Shown here: one piece after another, positions 35,874-44,255 of the stretch
Layout of the letters: the number at the start of each line of letters is the position of its first letter
Position numbering within the stretch: position 1 is the first letter of the stretch
Assembly (NCBI GenBank): GCA_019429305.1
Contig: JAHYIR010000006.1
Coordinates: 1 to 64,000 of the forward strand
DNA length: 64,000 nucleotides
Source of the DNA: Candidatus Cloacimonadota bacterium
Lineage (GTDB): Bacteria > Cloacimonadota > Cloacimonadia > Cloacimonadales > JAJBBL01
Direction of reading: 5' to 3'
Program-made: the position numbers and the translations under genes
The notes under the pieces: model-generated
Database searches by the model: none
The model's input: only the letters and a program-made list of their open reading frames with translations
Told to the model about the DNA's origin: nothing

Positions 35874-37763
35874 ATGAAGAATCTGATGCGGATATACGCA
35901 ATAATGCTGAGACACTACGGATATTTAATAGCCGGATTGTTCTTTATGCTCGGATACGCTCTATTCAGCGGAGTTAGCATAACCATGGCGGTACCCTTCT
36001 TCGACTATGTCTTTCCTGCTGTTAAAGGCGAAATCATCTACTCAACTTTTCCTGAATTCTTCAATGCCATTAAGGAAGTAACGACTACTTTTGTTCAAAG
36101 TGAAAGCATTTTTGGTTTGCTTAACATTAATAACTTCCGACCTCTGCTGGAAGGATTCGGTAAGATAATGGAACAGACCGACTCGATGCTGGTTTTAAAG
36201 TTCGTTGCAGCAGTTGTTCTGATAATTGTCTTCTTAAAAAATGTTTTTTTCTTTTTTAATCGGCTCATGTTTGCCAATTTGAACGGCAAGACGATTGTAG
36301 ATGTCCGTAACTCTATTTTCCGGAATTATTTAAGGCAATCACTCCGTTTCTTCACCCGTCACCGTGTTGGTGATTCACTTGTCAGGATGGTCAGTGATGT
36401 AGAGATAGTGAGTCATCTTTTTATTACTTCGATGTTTAATGCTATACGTGATTTACTGCTTGTCCTTGTATTTATGAGGATTGCCATATATCTAAACCTG
36501 AGACTTTTTCTGCTCAGTTTGCTCATCCTACCGATTACAACTTTTCTTGTTGCCTTAGTCGGTAAGAAGATCAAGAAATATGCCCGTCGTATTCAAGCTC
36601 AGTTCTCCGATATTTATTCTAAAGTAGAGGAAGTACTGAGTAATATGAAGATAGTTAAGGCATTTGGCAGAGAGGATGATCAATATTCTCTGTTCCAAAA
36701 GATCAATAAGCAATTTTTCCGTTTCTGGCGTAAGGCAGAGATTTATTCCGGTTTCAATGTCCCGATCTCAGAAATGAATGGAGCAATTACCGGAATAATC
36801 ATCCTCCTCATCGGCGGCAGTGAAGTATTATCAGGTTCATCCGGTTTTACTTTTGGCGAGTTTACAGCGTTTCTCTTTGCCATCTTTTCTATGCTGCATC
36901 CCATAAAATCAATCTCAAAGACCTATACCGACATTAAGAAAGCTCTCGTATCTTTAGACAGGATTTCCGAAGTCATGTTCAATGAGCCCGATCTATTGGA
37001 AGCAAAAGATGCAGTCAGTAAGGCAGATTTTACCGACAAGATCGAGTTTGACAGAGTATCTTTCTATTATGAACCGAATAAGGAAGTTCTCAAAGAGATA
37101 ACGTTTACAATCAAGAAAGGTGAAAAAATAGCCATCGTTGGGAGCAGTGGTTCCGGTAAGACTACTCTGGCAAATCTATTGCTTAGATTGTATGATGTAA
37201 CCGAGGGAGAGATCAGGATAGACGGGATCCCTTTAACTAAGATAAAGATCAAGGACTTAAGGAATCTTTTCGGAATTGTAACTCAAGAATCGCTTATTTT
37301 TACCGATACGGTTACCGCTAATATAAGTTTCGGTACTCTGAAAACCGTGACCCAGGAAGATATTATCAAAGCAGCTCAGCGTGGCTATGCCGATGAATTC
37401 ATCGAGGAGCTACCCCATAAATATGAAGAGATGCTTTATGCCAAGGGGGGGACACTCTCAGGAGGACAGAAACAGCGATTATGCATAGCCAGAGCCATCG
37501 TCGGTAACCCACCAATTCTGATCTTTGATGAAGCTACAAGTTCACTCGATACAGAAGCAGAGAGAAAGGTGCAGGTTGCTATTGAACAGGCAACAAAGAG
37601 CCGTACCGTCTTGATCATAGCACATAGATTATCTACGATTCTCTCTTCAGATATGATAATAGTTTTGGATGCCGGCAAGATCGTTGGCATTGGAGATCAC
37701 GCAGAATTGTTAAAGAACTGTCCGCGTTACAAAGTACTCTATGATCTGCAGTTCAATGTTTAA
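35874..37763 (+). CDS. ABC-type lipid/multidrug exporter (MsbA-like half-transporter)
   Basis: 629 residues with six membrane helices in the first ~330, including a long periplasmic insertion between the first two helices. The nucleotide-binding domain carries Walker A GSSGSGKTT, signature LSGGQKQRL, Walker B ILIFDEATSSLD and the H-loop IIAHRLST. It works as a homodimer, or heterodimer, flipping lipids or exporting a drug or peptide. No lipid-A gene is adjacent, so MsbA function is not certain. Confidence 0.88.
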   Translation: MKNLMRIYAIMLRHYGYLIAGLFFMLGYALFSGVSITMAVPFFDYVFPAVKGEIIYSTFPEFFNAIKEVTTTFVQSESIFGLLNINNFRPLLEGFGKIMEQTDSMLVLKFVAAVVLIIVFLKNVFFFFNRLMFANLNGKTIVDVRNSIFRNYLRQSLRFFTRHRVGDSLVRMVSDVEIVSHLFITSMFNAIRDLLLVLVFMRIAIYLNLRLFLLSLLILPITTFLVALVGKKIKKYARRIQAQFSDIYSKVEEVLSNMKIVKAFGREDDQYSLFQKINKQFFRFWRKAEIYSGFNVPISEMNGAITGIIILLIGGSEVLSGSSGFTFGEFTAFLFAIFSMLHPIKSISKTYTDIKKALVSLDRISEVMFNEPDLLEAKDAVSKADFTDKIEFDRVSFYYEPNKEVLKEITFTIKKGEKIAIVGSSGSGKTTLANLLLRLYDVTEGEIRIDGIPLTKIKIKDLRNLFGIVTQESLIFTDTVTANISFGTLKTVTQEDIIKAAQRGYADEFIEELPHKYEEMLYAKGGTLSGGQKQRLCIARAIVGNPPILIFDEATSSLDTEAERKVQVAIEQATKSRTVLIIAHRLSTILSSDMIIVLDAGKIVGIGDHAELLKNCPRYKVLYDLQFNV

Positions 37764-37857
37764 TATCAATAATCTTCGCAATATTAACGTAACCAACCTT
37801 TCTATAACATTTTTTTCTCTTCAAATCTGCTTTTTCATTAAAAATCAATTTCCTTTT

Positions 37858-37965
37858 GTCATCTCGACTGGAGCGATCTCCTCACTGACTCTTGCAAGAT
37901 TTGCAGGCAAAGATGAGATGTCTCGACTACGCTTCGCTTCGCTCGACATGACAAGGGAGGGTAGT
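37858..37965. repeat. 108-bp tandem repeat, unit 1
   Basis: Begins GTCATCTCGACTGGAGCGAT and contains TTGCAAGATTTGCAGGCAAA and CGCTTCGCTTCGCTCGACATGAC. Ends of the repeat core are imperfect inverted copies (GTCATCTCGA and TCGACATGAC), and the interior also pairs around GATCTC/GAGATG. Unit 2 follows directly and differs by one base. The whole array fills most of the 496-base gap between the exporter and pyrG. Confidence 0.9.
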
Positions 37966-38073
37966 GTCATCTCGGCTGGAGCGATCTCCTCACTGACTCT
38001 TGCAAGATTTGCAGGCAAAGATGAGATGTCTCGACTACGCTTCGCTTCGCTCGACATGACAAGGGAGGGTAGT
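37966..38073. repeat. 108-bp tandem repeat, unit 2
   Basis: Identical to unit 1 except CTCGGCTGG in place of CTCGACTGG near its start. Near-identity indicates a recent duplication, or slippage between short direct repeats. Confidence 0.9.
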
Positions 38074-38191
38074 GTCATCTCGACTGGAGCGATCTCCTCT
38101 TTCTTTGTCATCTCGACTGGAGCGATCTCCTCACTGACTCTTGCAAGATTTGCAGGCAAAGATGAGATGTCACGACTACGTCAGACATGAC
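38074..38191. repeat. Two truncated copies of the 108-bp repeat
   Basis: A 5' fragment (38074-38097, GTCATCTCGACTGGAGCGAT then CTCCTC) is followed by a short spacer TTCTTT. A copy at 38107-38191 then runs through the unit but has lost the CGCTTCGCTTCG stretch, ending CGTCAGACATGACA. An open frame through the array (37741-38190) is an artefact of the repeat having no stop codons and is not called as a gene. Confidence 0.85.
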
Positions 38192-38259
38192 AAAATGTAA
38201 TATGAAAAATCAATATGTCTAATAACTTATTTAATTATTAAAATAGAGGTATAGCGGTT

Positions 38260-39870
38260 ATGGCAAAGAACATTTTTGTAATTGGTGGAGTGGTTTCTTC
38301 TTTAGGAAAGGGGATTGCTGCCTCTTCTATCGGTTTGTTATTGAAGAAAATGAATTACAAGGTTGGGATGCTTAAATTAGATCCCTACCTTAACGTTGAT
38401 CCCGGCACTATGAGCCCGTTCCAACATGGAGAAGTATTTGTTACTGACGATGGTGCAGAAACAGATCTTGATCTGGGACACTATGAAAGATTTATTGGTG
38501 AGTCATTATCCAAGGATTCCAATGCTACAGCCGGTCAGATTTACGAACGGGTCATTCAAAAAGAAAGACGCGGTGATTATTTAGGCAAGACAGTACAGGT
38601 TATTCCCCATGTAACTAATGAGATCAAGAATCTGATCAGAAAACTTAGTGATAAGTATGATATTGTTATTACAGAGATAGGGGGAACAGTTGGCGATATT
38701 GAAAGTCTACCCTTTTTGGAAGCGATCAGGCAATATCGCATGGAAGTAGGGATAAGAGACACTCTGTTTGTTTTCTTGACCTATGTCCCTTATATCAAAT
38801 CTGCCGGAGAGCTAAAGACCAAACCGACTCAGCACAGCGCCTATAAATTACGGGAAATTGGTATTCAACCGGATATCCTGATCTGCCGTTCCGACAAACC
38901 ATTCAACAGTGATATCGCAGCCAAGATATCTCTCTTCACTAATGTTCCCAAAGATCATGTATTTAATGCCTATAATGTAGATTTTGTGCATGAAATTCCA
39001 ATAAACTTTTTTAGGGCAGAGATGCATAAAGCTATCTGTCGCCATTTAGAGTTGGAAGAGAGGGAGGTAGATCTTTCTGATTGGGAAGAGTTGGTTCATA
39101 ATCTTAAAAATCCTCAAAGAGAGGTTAAAATAGCACTTTGCGGTAAGTATGTCGACCATCAGGATGCCTATAAAAGTGTTTGGCAGGCGTTGATCCACGC
39201 TGCTGCCTACCATCGAGCAAAGCTTAACCTCAAAATGGTCGATTCGGAAAGGGTATTCCAGAAGGACGAAGTAGAAAAATGCTTGGGTGATGTTGATGGG
39301 ATCTTAATTCCCGGCGGTTTTGGAGTACGGGGAATAGATGGTAAGATCGAGATTGCCCGGCATGCCCGGGAAAACAAAATCCCTTTCTTTGGGATTTGTC
39401 TTGGCATGCAGGTGGCTGTCATCGAATTCGCCAAAAATGTTTGTCAGTTAACCGGAGCATATAGCTCGGAATTTGACGAAAAATGTGAACACCCCATAAT
39501 CGCCTTGATGACCGAGCAAAAGTACATAGATAAGATCGGTGGCACTATGCGGCTTGGTGCCTATCCCTGCAAAATATCGCCAGGAACTTTAGCAGCTAAG
39601 ATATATAAAGCAGAAGAGATCAAAGAGCGACATCGTCATCGCTACGAGTTTAACAATAAGTATCGCGACCTGTTAATTTCAAAAGGTATGGTAGTTTCCG
39701 GTTCTCATCTGGATGATCTACTGGTCGAGATCATCGAATTACCGGATCATCCGTTCTTTATTGCTGTTCAATTCCACCCTGAGTTTAAGTCGAGACCGGC
39801 TACTCCTCACCCGATCTTCCGAGATTTCATCAAAGCAGCTCTCCAGAGAAGAGAGACCGAGAAACTGTAA
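38260..39870 (+). CDS. pyrG: CTP synthase
   Basis: Makes CTP from UTP, ATP and glutamine. It has 536 residues in two domains. The amidoligase domain opens KNIFVIGGVVSSLGKGIAASS, with the DPYLNVDPGTMSPFQHGEVFVTDDG substrate loop (split across 47-71). The class I glutamine amidotransferase domain has the nucleophile in FFGICLGMQ and the C-terminal HPEF with the catalytic Glu. It has AGAGGT ahead of the ATG. Confidence 0.98.
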   Translation: MAKNIFVIGGVVSSLGKGIAASSIGLLLKKMNYKVGMLKLDPYLNVDPGTMSPFQHGEVFVTDDGAETDLDLGHYERFIGESLSKDSNATAGQIYERVIQKERRGDYLGKTVQVIPHVTNEIKNLIRKLSDKYDIVITEIGGTVGDIESLPFLEAIRQYRMEVGIRDTLFVFLTYVPYIKSAGELKTKPTQHSAYKLREIGIQPDILICRSDKPFNSDIAAKISLFTNVPKDHVFNAYNVDFVHEIPINFFRAEMHKAICRHLELEEREVDLSDWEELVHNLKNPQREVKIALCGKYVDHQDAYKSVWQALIHAAAYHRAKLNLKMVDSERVFQKDEVEKCLGDVDGILIPGGFGVRGIDGKIEIARHARENKIPFFGICLGMQVAVIEFAKNVCQLTGAYSSEFDEKCEHPIIALMTEQKYIDKIGGTMRLGAYPCKISPGTLAAKIYKAEEIKERHRHRYEFNNKYRDLLISKGMVVSGSHLDDLLVEIIELPDHPFFIAVQFHPEFKSRPATPHPIFRDFIKAALQRRETEKL

Positions 39871-39918
39871 TGTAGACTTTTAGTTGTGATTTTTTCAAAG
39901 AATTATTTATCGATTATC

Positions 39919-39966
39919 ATTAGGGAGCACACGAGCCGGCTAGGGCCGGCTCGTAGGTTCCCTAAT
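39919..39966. repeat. REP-like palindrome, copy 2
   Basis: ATTAGGGAGCACACGAGCCGGC (split at 39919-39940) pairs with the inverse arm at 39945-39966 over 22 bases with three mismatches, with a four-base loop. The arm shares TAGGGAG-ACACGAG with copy 1 at 22278-22327. Located after pyrG, it might also act as a transcript end, but no T-run follows. Confidence 0.82.
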
Positions 39967-40021
39967 AGTAAAAGGTACTTATATCTTTTTACTACACTAG
40001 AACCGGGGAAAAAGCTGCTTC

Positions 40022-40065
40022 TGTCACCCTGAGTGATCCGCTGGGCGGATTGTATCGAACCGAGG
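40022..40065 (+). repeat. 'CCTGAGTG...TATCGAA' dispersed repeat, copy 2
   Basis: Starts TGTCACCCTGAGTGATCCGC and ends GATTGTATCGAACCGAGG. Its middle, ATCCGCTGGGCGGAT, is itself a perfect stem. The ends match copy 1 at 254-316 in inverted orientation. Elements with 'CCTGAG ... TCGAA' ends are common intergenic repeats in many bacteria, so this may be a member of a wide class. Confidence 0.6.
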
Positions 40066-40217
40066 AAATTGTTTCTTCGTGGCTGCTTCCGAGCTCGGCG
40101 AAGCCAACAAAGGGTCGACGAAGTCAACTCAAAACTATGATAATGATGGATCAAATACAAAACACAAGGATTTAATCGCCTATCTATAATTGAAATTGTA
40201 AAAGAAGGAGTTAAGAA

Positions 40218-41444
40218 ATGGCAGAACTTTTTACTACAATAAAGGTCAGTATCCAAGACAATAATTGGTACTCTCTCTTGTTTCTATTCTTAGGGAGTTT
40301 GATACTCTATCTGATAACTTTGAAGATAATCCTCCCCATATTACATTATCTGATCAGAAAAAGTCCGACCAATTGGGACAACATGCTCATCAGGCGAAAA
40401 GTTTTGGAAAAATTAGTCTTATTGCCTTCACTTTTCTTTATCGGACGTTTTTCTTATCTTCTAACAGATCAACAAGTAGTAGTGGAGAGGATCTTAAATG
40501 CTCTCTTTGCCTTGATCATAATGTTTGCTTTAGACAGATTTTTGTTTGCTGTTAATGATGTATATGAGATGCTTCCCAGCGCTAAAGGTAAACCGATCAA
40601 GGGCTTCATTCAGGTACTCCAGATAATTATCTTCCTTTTCGGCGGGATAATAATAATAGCTATTTTGATAGAAAGATCCCCCTGGATACTGCTGAGTGGA
40701 TTGGGAGCTATGACGGCTGTACTCTTACTGATCTTCCGGGAGACGATCCTCTCTTTCGTTGCCAGTGTCCGCATAACATCAAACAGATTGATCGAGATCG
40801 GTGACTGGATAGAAATGCCGCAATTTGGTGCCGACGGGGATGTAATAGATTTGGCATTGTATAGCATACAGGTACAGAATTGGGATAAAACCATAGTCTC
40901 CATTCCGACCCATAAACTGATCGATGAATCCTTTAAGAACTGGAAGGGTATGCAACAGTGTGGTGGTAGAAGGATAATGCGGAATATCAACATTGATCTG
41001 GAAAGCGTGCGGTTTTGTGATGAAGAGATGCTGGCGAAGTTCGAAAAGATAGGACTACTTAAAGAGTATCTGGCAGATAAAAAGAATGATATATCGGCTC
41101 ATAATCGAAAGTTGGGCATAGAAGAAACTGACTTTATTAATGGAAGACATTTAACTAATATAGGAACCTTCAGAGCTTACATCGAAAGATATCTCAAACG
41201 ACATCCCAGAATAAATCAAAATTTGATCATGATGACGCGGCAGATGGAACCTACTTCTACAGGACTTCCCATCCAAGTATATGCCTTTACCAATGATACT
41301 AATTGGACTGTTTATGAGAGTATTCAGGCAGATATTTTTGATCATCTGCTGGCAATAGTACCGGAGTTTAATTTAAGGGTATTCCAGTATCCTTCCGGGT
41401 ATGATCTCTTGCAGATGAAAGAAAACATCAAGTCGGTAACATAA
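40218..41444 (+). CDS. Mechanosensitive channel of the MscS family (YbdG type)
   Basis: 408 residues with about five membrane helices in the first 185. The MscS pore helix and beta domain follow, recognised by ILLSGLGAMTAVLLLIFRE, ILSFVASVRITSNRLIEIGDWIEM and TIVSIPTHKLI. The large C-terminal cytoplasmic domain with MTRQMEPTSTGLPIQVYAFTND matches the YbdG branch (split to avoid length: GLPIQVYAF is the key part). It opens under membrane tension to release solutes in hypo-osmotic shock. GAAGGAG precedes the ATG. Confidence 0.92.
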   Translation: MAELFTTIKVSIQDNNWYSLLFLFLGSLILYLITLKIILPILHYLIRKSPTNWDNMLIRRKVLEKLVLLPSLFFIGRFSYLLTDQQVVVERILNALFALIIMFALDRFLFAVNDVYEMLPSAKGKPIKGFIQVLQIIIFLFGGIIIIAILIERSPWILLSGLGAMTAVLLLIFRETILSFVASVRITSNRLIEIGDWIEMPQFGADGDVIDLALYSIQVQNWDKTIVSIPTHKLIDESFKNWKGMQQCGGRRIMRNINIDLESVRFCDEEMLAKFEKIGLLKEYLADKKNDISAHNRKLGIEETDFINGRHLTNIGTFRAYIERYLKRHPRINQNLIMMTRQMEPTSTGLPIQVYAFTNDTNWTVYESIQADIFDHLLAIVPEFNLRVFQYPSGYDLLQMKENIKSVT

Positions 41445-41514
41445 ACTCCAGCATTAGCTACTGAAAAAATTTTAGCGAGCGATCACAGCTCTTATCTACA
41501 TTCTCTTTTAATTA

Positions 41515-44052
41515 TCAGAAGTTTACTGTTATTTTTCTTTCTTTAGGGAGAGTTTTCATCTCTGCTGTGATACCGTCAGTCTTGATCTGCAGAGTTCCTT
41601 CCCGTCCTGATATGAAGAGCCGGTCGCCTAAAAAATTTAGAGTTTCCAGAGTTATCGGATGCGGTATATTAAAACGGGATCGCAAAGCAGTCGGAATGAA
41701 GGCAAACTCAGGATTGACCGCTTTTATGAAGGGTGGGGAACTTGAGGTTCTGCTGCCATGATGCGGGATTTTCAGGAATTGGCTCTCTAAATAAGTTGGA
41801 TAATAAGTAATAAGGTGCATCTCGGCATCGAATTCGATATCTCCCGTAAAGAGAAGCGAGAAATTATGGAAAGCCATTTTTACTACAATAGACATCTCAT
41901 TGGGGTTAGAGGAAACAAACTGAGCATCAGGATGCAAGATCTTTAATTTCATGTTTTCGAGTGCAATATGGGTAGTATCTCTGACCAGATGAATATTCGT
42001 TCGTGTAGAATCTATAAGAAGTTGCAAGCTCTGCCAGATCTCATCTTGCTGAAAATAATCGGTAATCATCAGATTATCTATCTTTACATTTTGGGAGAGA
42101 TATTTTAGCCCTCCATAATGATCACTGTGCTGATGGGTTATGATCAGCCAGTCGAGACGGTTTATCCCCTGCTGTTTGAGATAAGGGAGAGCTGCATATC
42201 TTAGATGGATCCCTGTCTCAGCCGTTGGTCCCGTGTCGATCATAACACTCTCCTTCTCAGGTGTTTCAATGAGAAAAAGATCACCATGACCGACATCGAA
42301 GAGAGTGATGATCAAGAGATCTTTTCTGTTGATAGTAGTAGAAATAAAGATAATCAGCAGTATCAACATCATTAGGGCTGGATAAAACAGGAACAACAAC
42401 TTGTTTTGCTTGTTCAGCCACATTTTTGCTCTGTTTTTATCTTTGTCTTTTGGGGGAATCAGACCATATTTCTTTAACCAGAAGAAAAAGAGACCTAATA
42501 GAATATATGTGAGAATAAGCTGAATCCAACTAAAAGGGATGAAATTGAAAAAGAGGGGTAATGTAGAGGTAAACCTGCTCCATCCGGTAAAGAGCGACAT
42601 GATAAGCGTGAACGAATTCTGAAAAACCGTTTGTAGTAATGGTACTGAAGGGATAAAGACAATAATCATCGCCAGTGGTATTATTATCGTGAGCAAAGGG
42701 ATACCGATAAGATTACCGATCAATCCGTTCAGGGAAAACTGATTGAAATAATAAAGAGTCATCGGCAGGAGAAAAATGCTGATCAGAAACGTAGTGAGGA
42801 GTAATTGACAGGTTCGGTAACCCATTGTATTATAGAAACTTCGATTCCTGAAGATCGTTTGGAGTTTATGGTTAAATAACGGCAAGATATTGATTAGAAC
42901 AAAAACCGAGATAAATGAGAGCTGCAATCCTATAGCAAAGATTTCTCTTGGTGAGATTATGGTGATAATCAGTAAACTAGCCGCGAGGATATTGTTATAT
43001 GAAGGTTTACGCTGAAGGATCCCACAGATAATTAAGAGAGAGATCATCAGAGTAGCTCGACTGACCGAAGGGCTCCAATTACATAATTCTCCATAGATAA
43101 CAAAGAAAATGATAATGATCAATCCAGCCGGTACACGGCGGATATGAATTAGTTTAAGAAAAGTCAGCAGGATCAAGGTTATTATTGCCAGATGAATACC
43201 GCTGATTGCGATTAGATGTGCCATGCCACCTGCAGCTAAACGTTCCCGCATATCACCCATCTCTTCACGATCACCTAACAAAATTGCCTTAATAAAGGGG
43301 ATATGTTCTGTCGGGATACGGCTTTCTATTCTTTTTTTTATGTATCGTCTGATTTGGGAGATCCGGTAGCGATATCCTGAACCCAAACCATAAATTCCTG
43401 CGGAAACAGGTTCGGCATAAACAAGCGTTTTAGCTCTACCTTGGGCTGCCTGACTACTTCTATTAGTGAAGAAAGGTTGAGGGATGCGGGAGAAACCACG
43501 ACTATTCCTGTAAGGGGTCAGCTCGGCAATAGTCCTGATGATGTTGCCGGGTATAAGATCTTCAGGATCCCCAGCCAGATAATTAGCCGGGAAAGTCAGA
43601 ATAACCTTTCCTCTGATAGGGTAATTATTCAGCGTGATCAGATCACCAAATATGCGGTAGTTAGTGCCATAGATATATTCTCTTTTCTGAGGTTCCCGAA
43701 CAATACTGATCTCCGTTTCAGCAACGATCTTTTCTTTTAGTTGGAATAGATTGGATATATGGTTATCAGGGAAAAGAGTTAACAGGTTAGAGCGGAGATA
43801 TCCCAGCAAGAAAACGAGGAGTAGAAGAAGCAAAAGTTTAACAAGTTGATCCTGGAAAAGCAGAAAAGTTAGTGCTATTAGAGCAAATAATGGGATGACA
43901 TAAAAAAGCAGTTCTGCTCTGTGCCAATTAGAGGGGAGATAAAAACCTGCTAAAATACCGGCAATCCAAAAAAGTGATATAATCAAGAGAGGTGCTGGAA
44001 CACTATATCTTCTATCTTCCAATCCGGTGTTACCAGAGATCTTCAGTTCCAT
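41515..44052 (-). CDS. comEC: ComEC/Rec2-type DNA uptake channel
   Basis: 845 residues. The N-terminal helices and OB-like DUF4131 region are followed by the competence membrane domain (LAIISGIHLAIITLILL, WSPSVSRATLMI). A C-terminal metallo-beta-lactamase domain follows, with THQHSDHYGG and FTGDIEFDAE. In the family it translocates single-stranded DNA across the inner membrane. With dprA at 55936 in the same window, natural transformation is plausible. The start ATG (44052) lies directly against a heptanucleotide repeat array, whose last unit supplies the GGGC-AGAGAG leader in place of a clear ribosome site. Confidence 0.93.
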   Translation of the reverse strand: MELKISGNTGLEDRRYSVPAPLLIISLFWIAGILAGFYLPSNWHRAELLFYVIPLFALIALTFLLFQDQLVKLLLLLLLVFLLGYLRSNLLTLFPDNHISNLFQLKEKIVAETEISIVREPQKREYIYGTNYRIFGDLITLNNYPIRGKVILTFPANYLAGDPEDLIPGNIIRTIAELTPYRNSRGFSRIPQPFFTNRSSQAAQGRAKTLVYAEPVSAGIYGLGSGYRYRISQIRRYIKKRIESRIPTEHIPFIKAILLGDREEMGDMRERLAAGGMAHLIAISGIHLAIITLILLTFLKLIHIRRVPAGLIIIIFFVIYGELCNWSPSVSRATLMISLLIICGILQRKPSYNNILAASLLIITIISPREIFAIGLQLSFISVFVLINILPLFNHKLQTIFRNRSFYNTMGYRTCQLLLTTFLISIFLLPMTLYYFNQFSLNGLIGNLIGIPLLTIIIPLAMIIVFIPSVPLLQTVFQNSFTLIMSLFTGWSRFTSTLPLFFNFIPFSWIQLILTYILLGLFFFWLKKYGLIPPKDKDKNRAKMWLNKQNKLLFLFYPALMMLILLIIFISTTINRKDLLIITLFDVGHGDLFLIETPEKESVMIDTGPTAETGIHLRYAALPYLKQQGINRLDWLIITHQHSDHYGGLKYLSQNVKIDNLMITDYFQQDEIWQSLQLLIDSTRTNIHLVRDTTHIALENMKLKILHPDAQFVSSNPNEMSIVVKMAFHNFSLLFTGDIEFDAEMHLITYYPTYLESQFLKIPHHGSRTSSSPPFIKAVNPEFAFIPTALRSRFNIPHPITLETLNFLGDRLFISGREGTLQIKTDGITAEMKTLPKERKITVNF

Positions 44053-44058
44053 CTCTCT

Positions 44059-44166
44059 GCCCTTCGCCCTTAGCCCTTAGCCCTTAGCCCTTAGCCCTTA
44101 GCCCTTCGCTCTTAGCCCTTTGCCCTTAGCCCTTCGCTCTTAGCCCTTTGCCCTTCGCCCTTCGCA
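44059..44166. repeat. Heptanucleotide tandem array upstream of comEC
   Basis: About 15 copies of a 7-base unit, mainly TTAGCCC with variants TTCGCCC, TTCGCTC and TTTGCCC. Five pure TTAGCCC copies come first. Two rounds of a 28-base higher-order block follow (TTCGCTC, TTAGCCC, TTTGCCC, then TTAGCCC or TTCGCCC). It starts six bases upstream of the comEC start codon and fills most of the gap to dxr. Confidence 0.92.
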
Positions 44167-44255
44167 GCCGTTAAGATTATAACATCAGTTTAACCATTTT
44201 TTATTTCTTTCTTCTCAACTATCTAAACAGCGTAGCGCTAAACTCTCTCAACTTT

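Larger units (their letters stand above)
39871..40217. other. Repeat-bearing gap between pyrG and the MscS gene
   Basis: This 347-base gap contains no gene. It holds a REP-like hairpin (39919-39966) and a 'CCTGAGTG...TATCGAA' element (40022-40065), followed by short CGAAG-rich pieces (GGCGAAGCC, GTCGACGAAGTC). A TATAAT (40185-40190) lies just ahead of the GAAGGAG ribosome site for the MscS gene, without a good -35. Confidence 0.6.

Noticed and set aside
37741-38190. 149-codon plus-strand open frame (and a minus-strand counterpart) over the 108-bp repeats
   Set aside because: The frame is open only because the repeat lacks stops and 108 is divisible by three. The translation repeats with the DNA unit, and there is no ribosome site.
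41445-41514. Possible terminator between the MscS gene and comEC
   Set aside because: No stem longer than a few bases with a T-run on either strand.
44059-44166. CRISPR array or telomere-like structure
   Set aside because: The repeat is a pure 7-base tandem array with no spacers, and it is internal to the chromosome between two ordinary genes.
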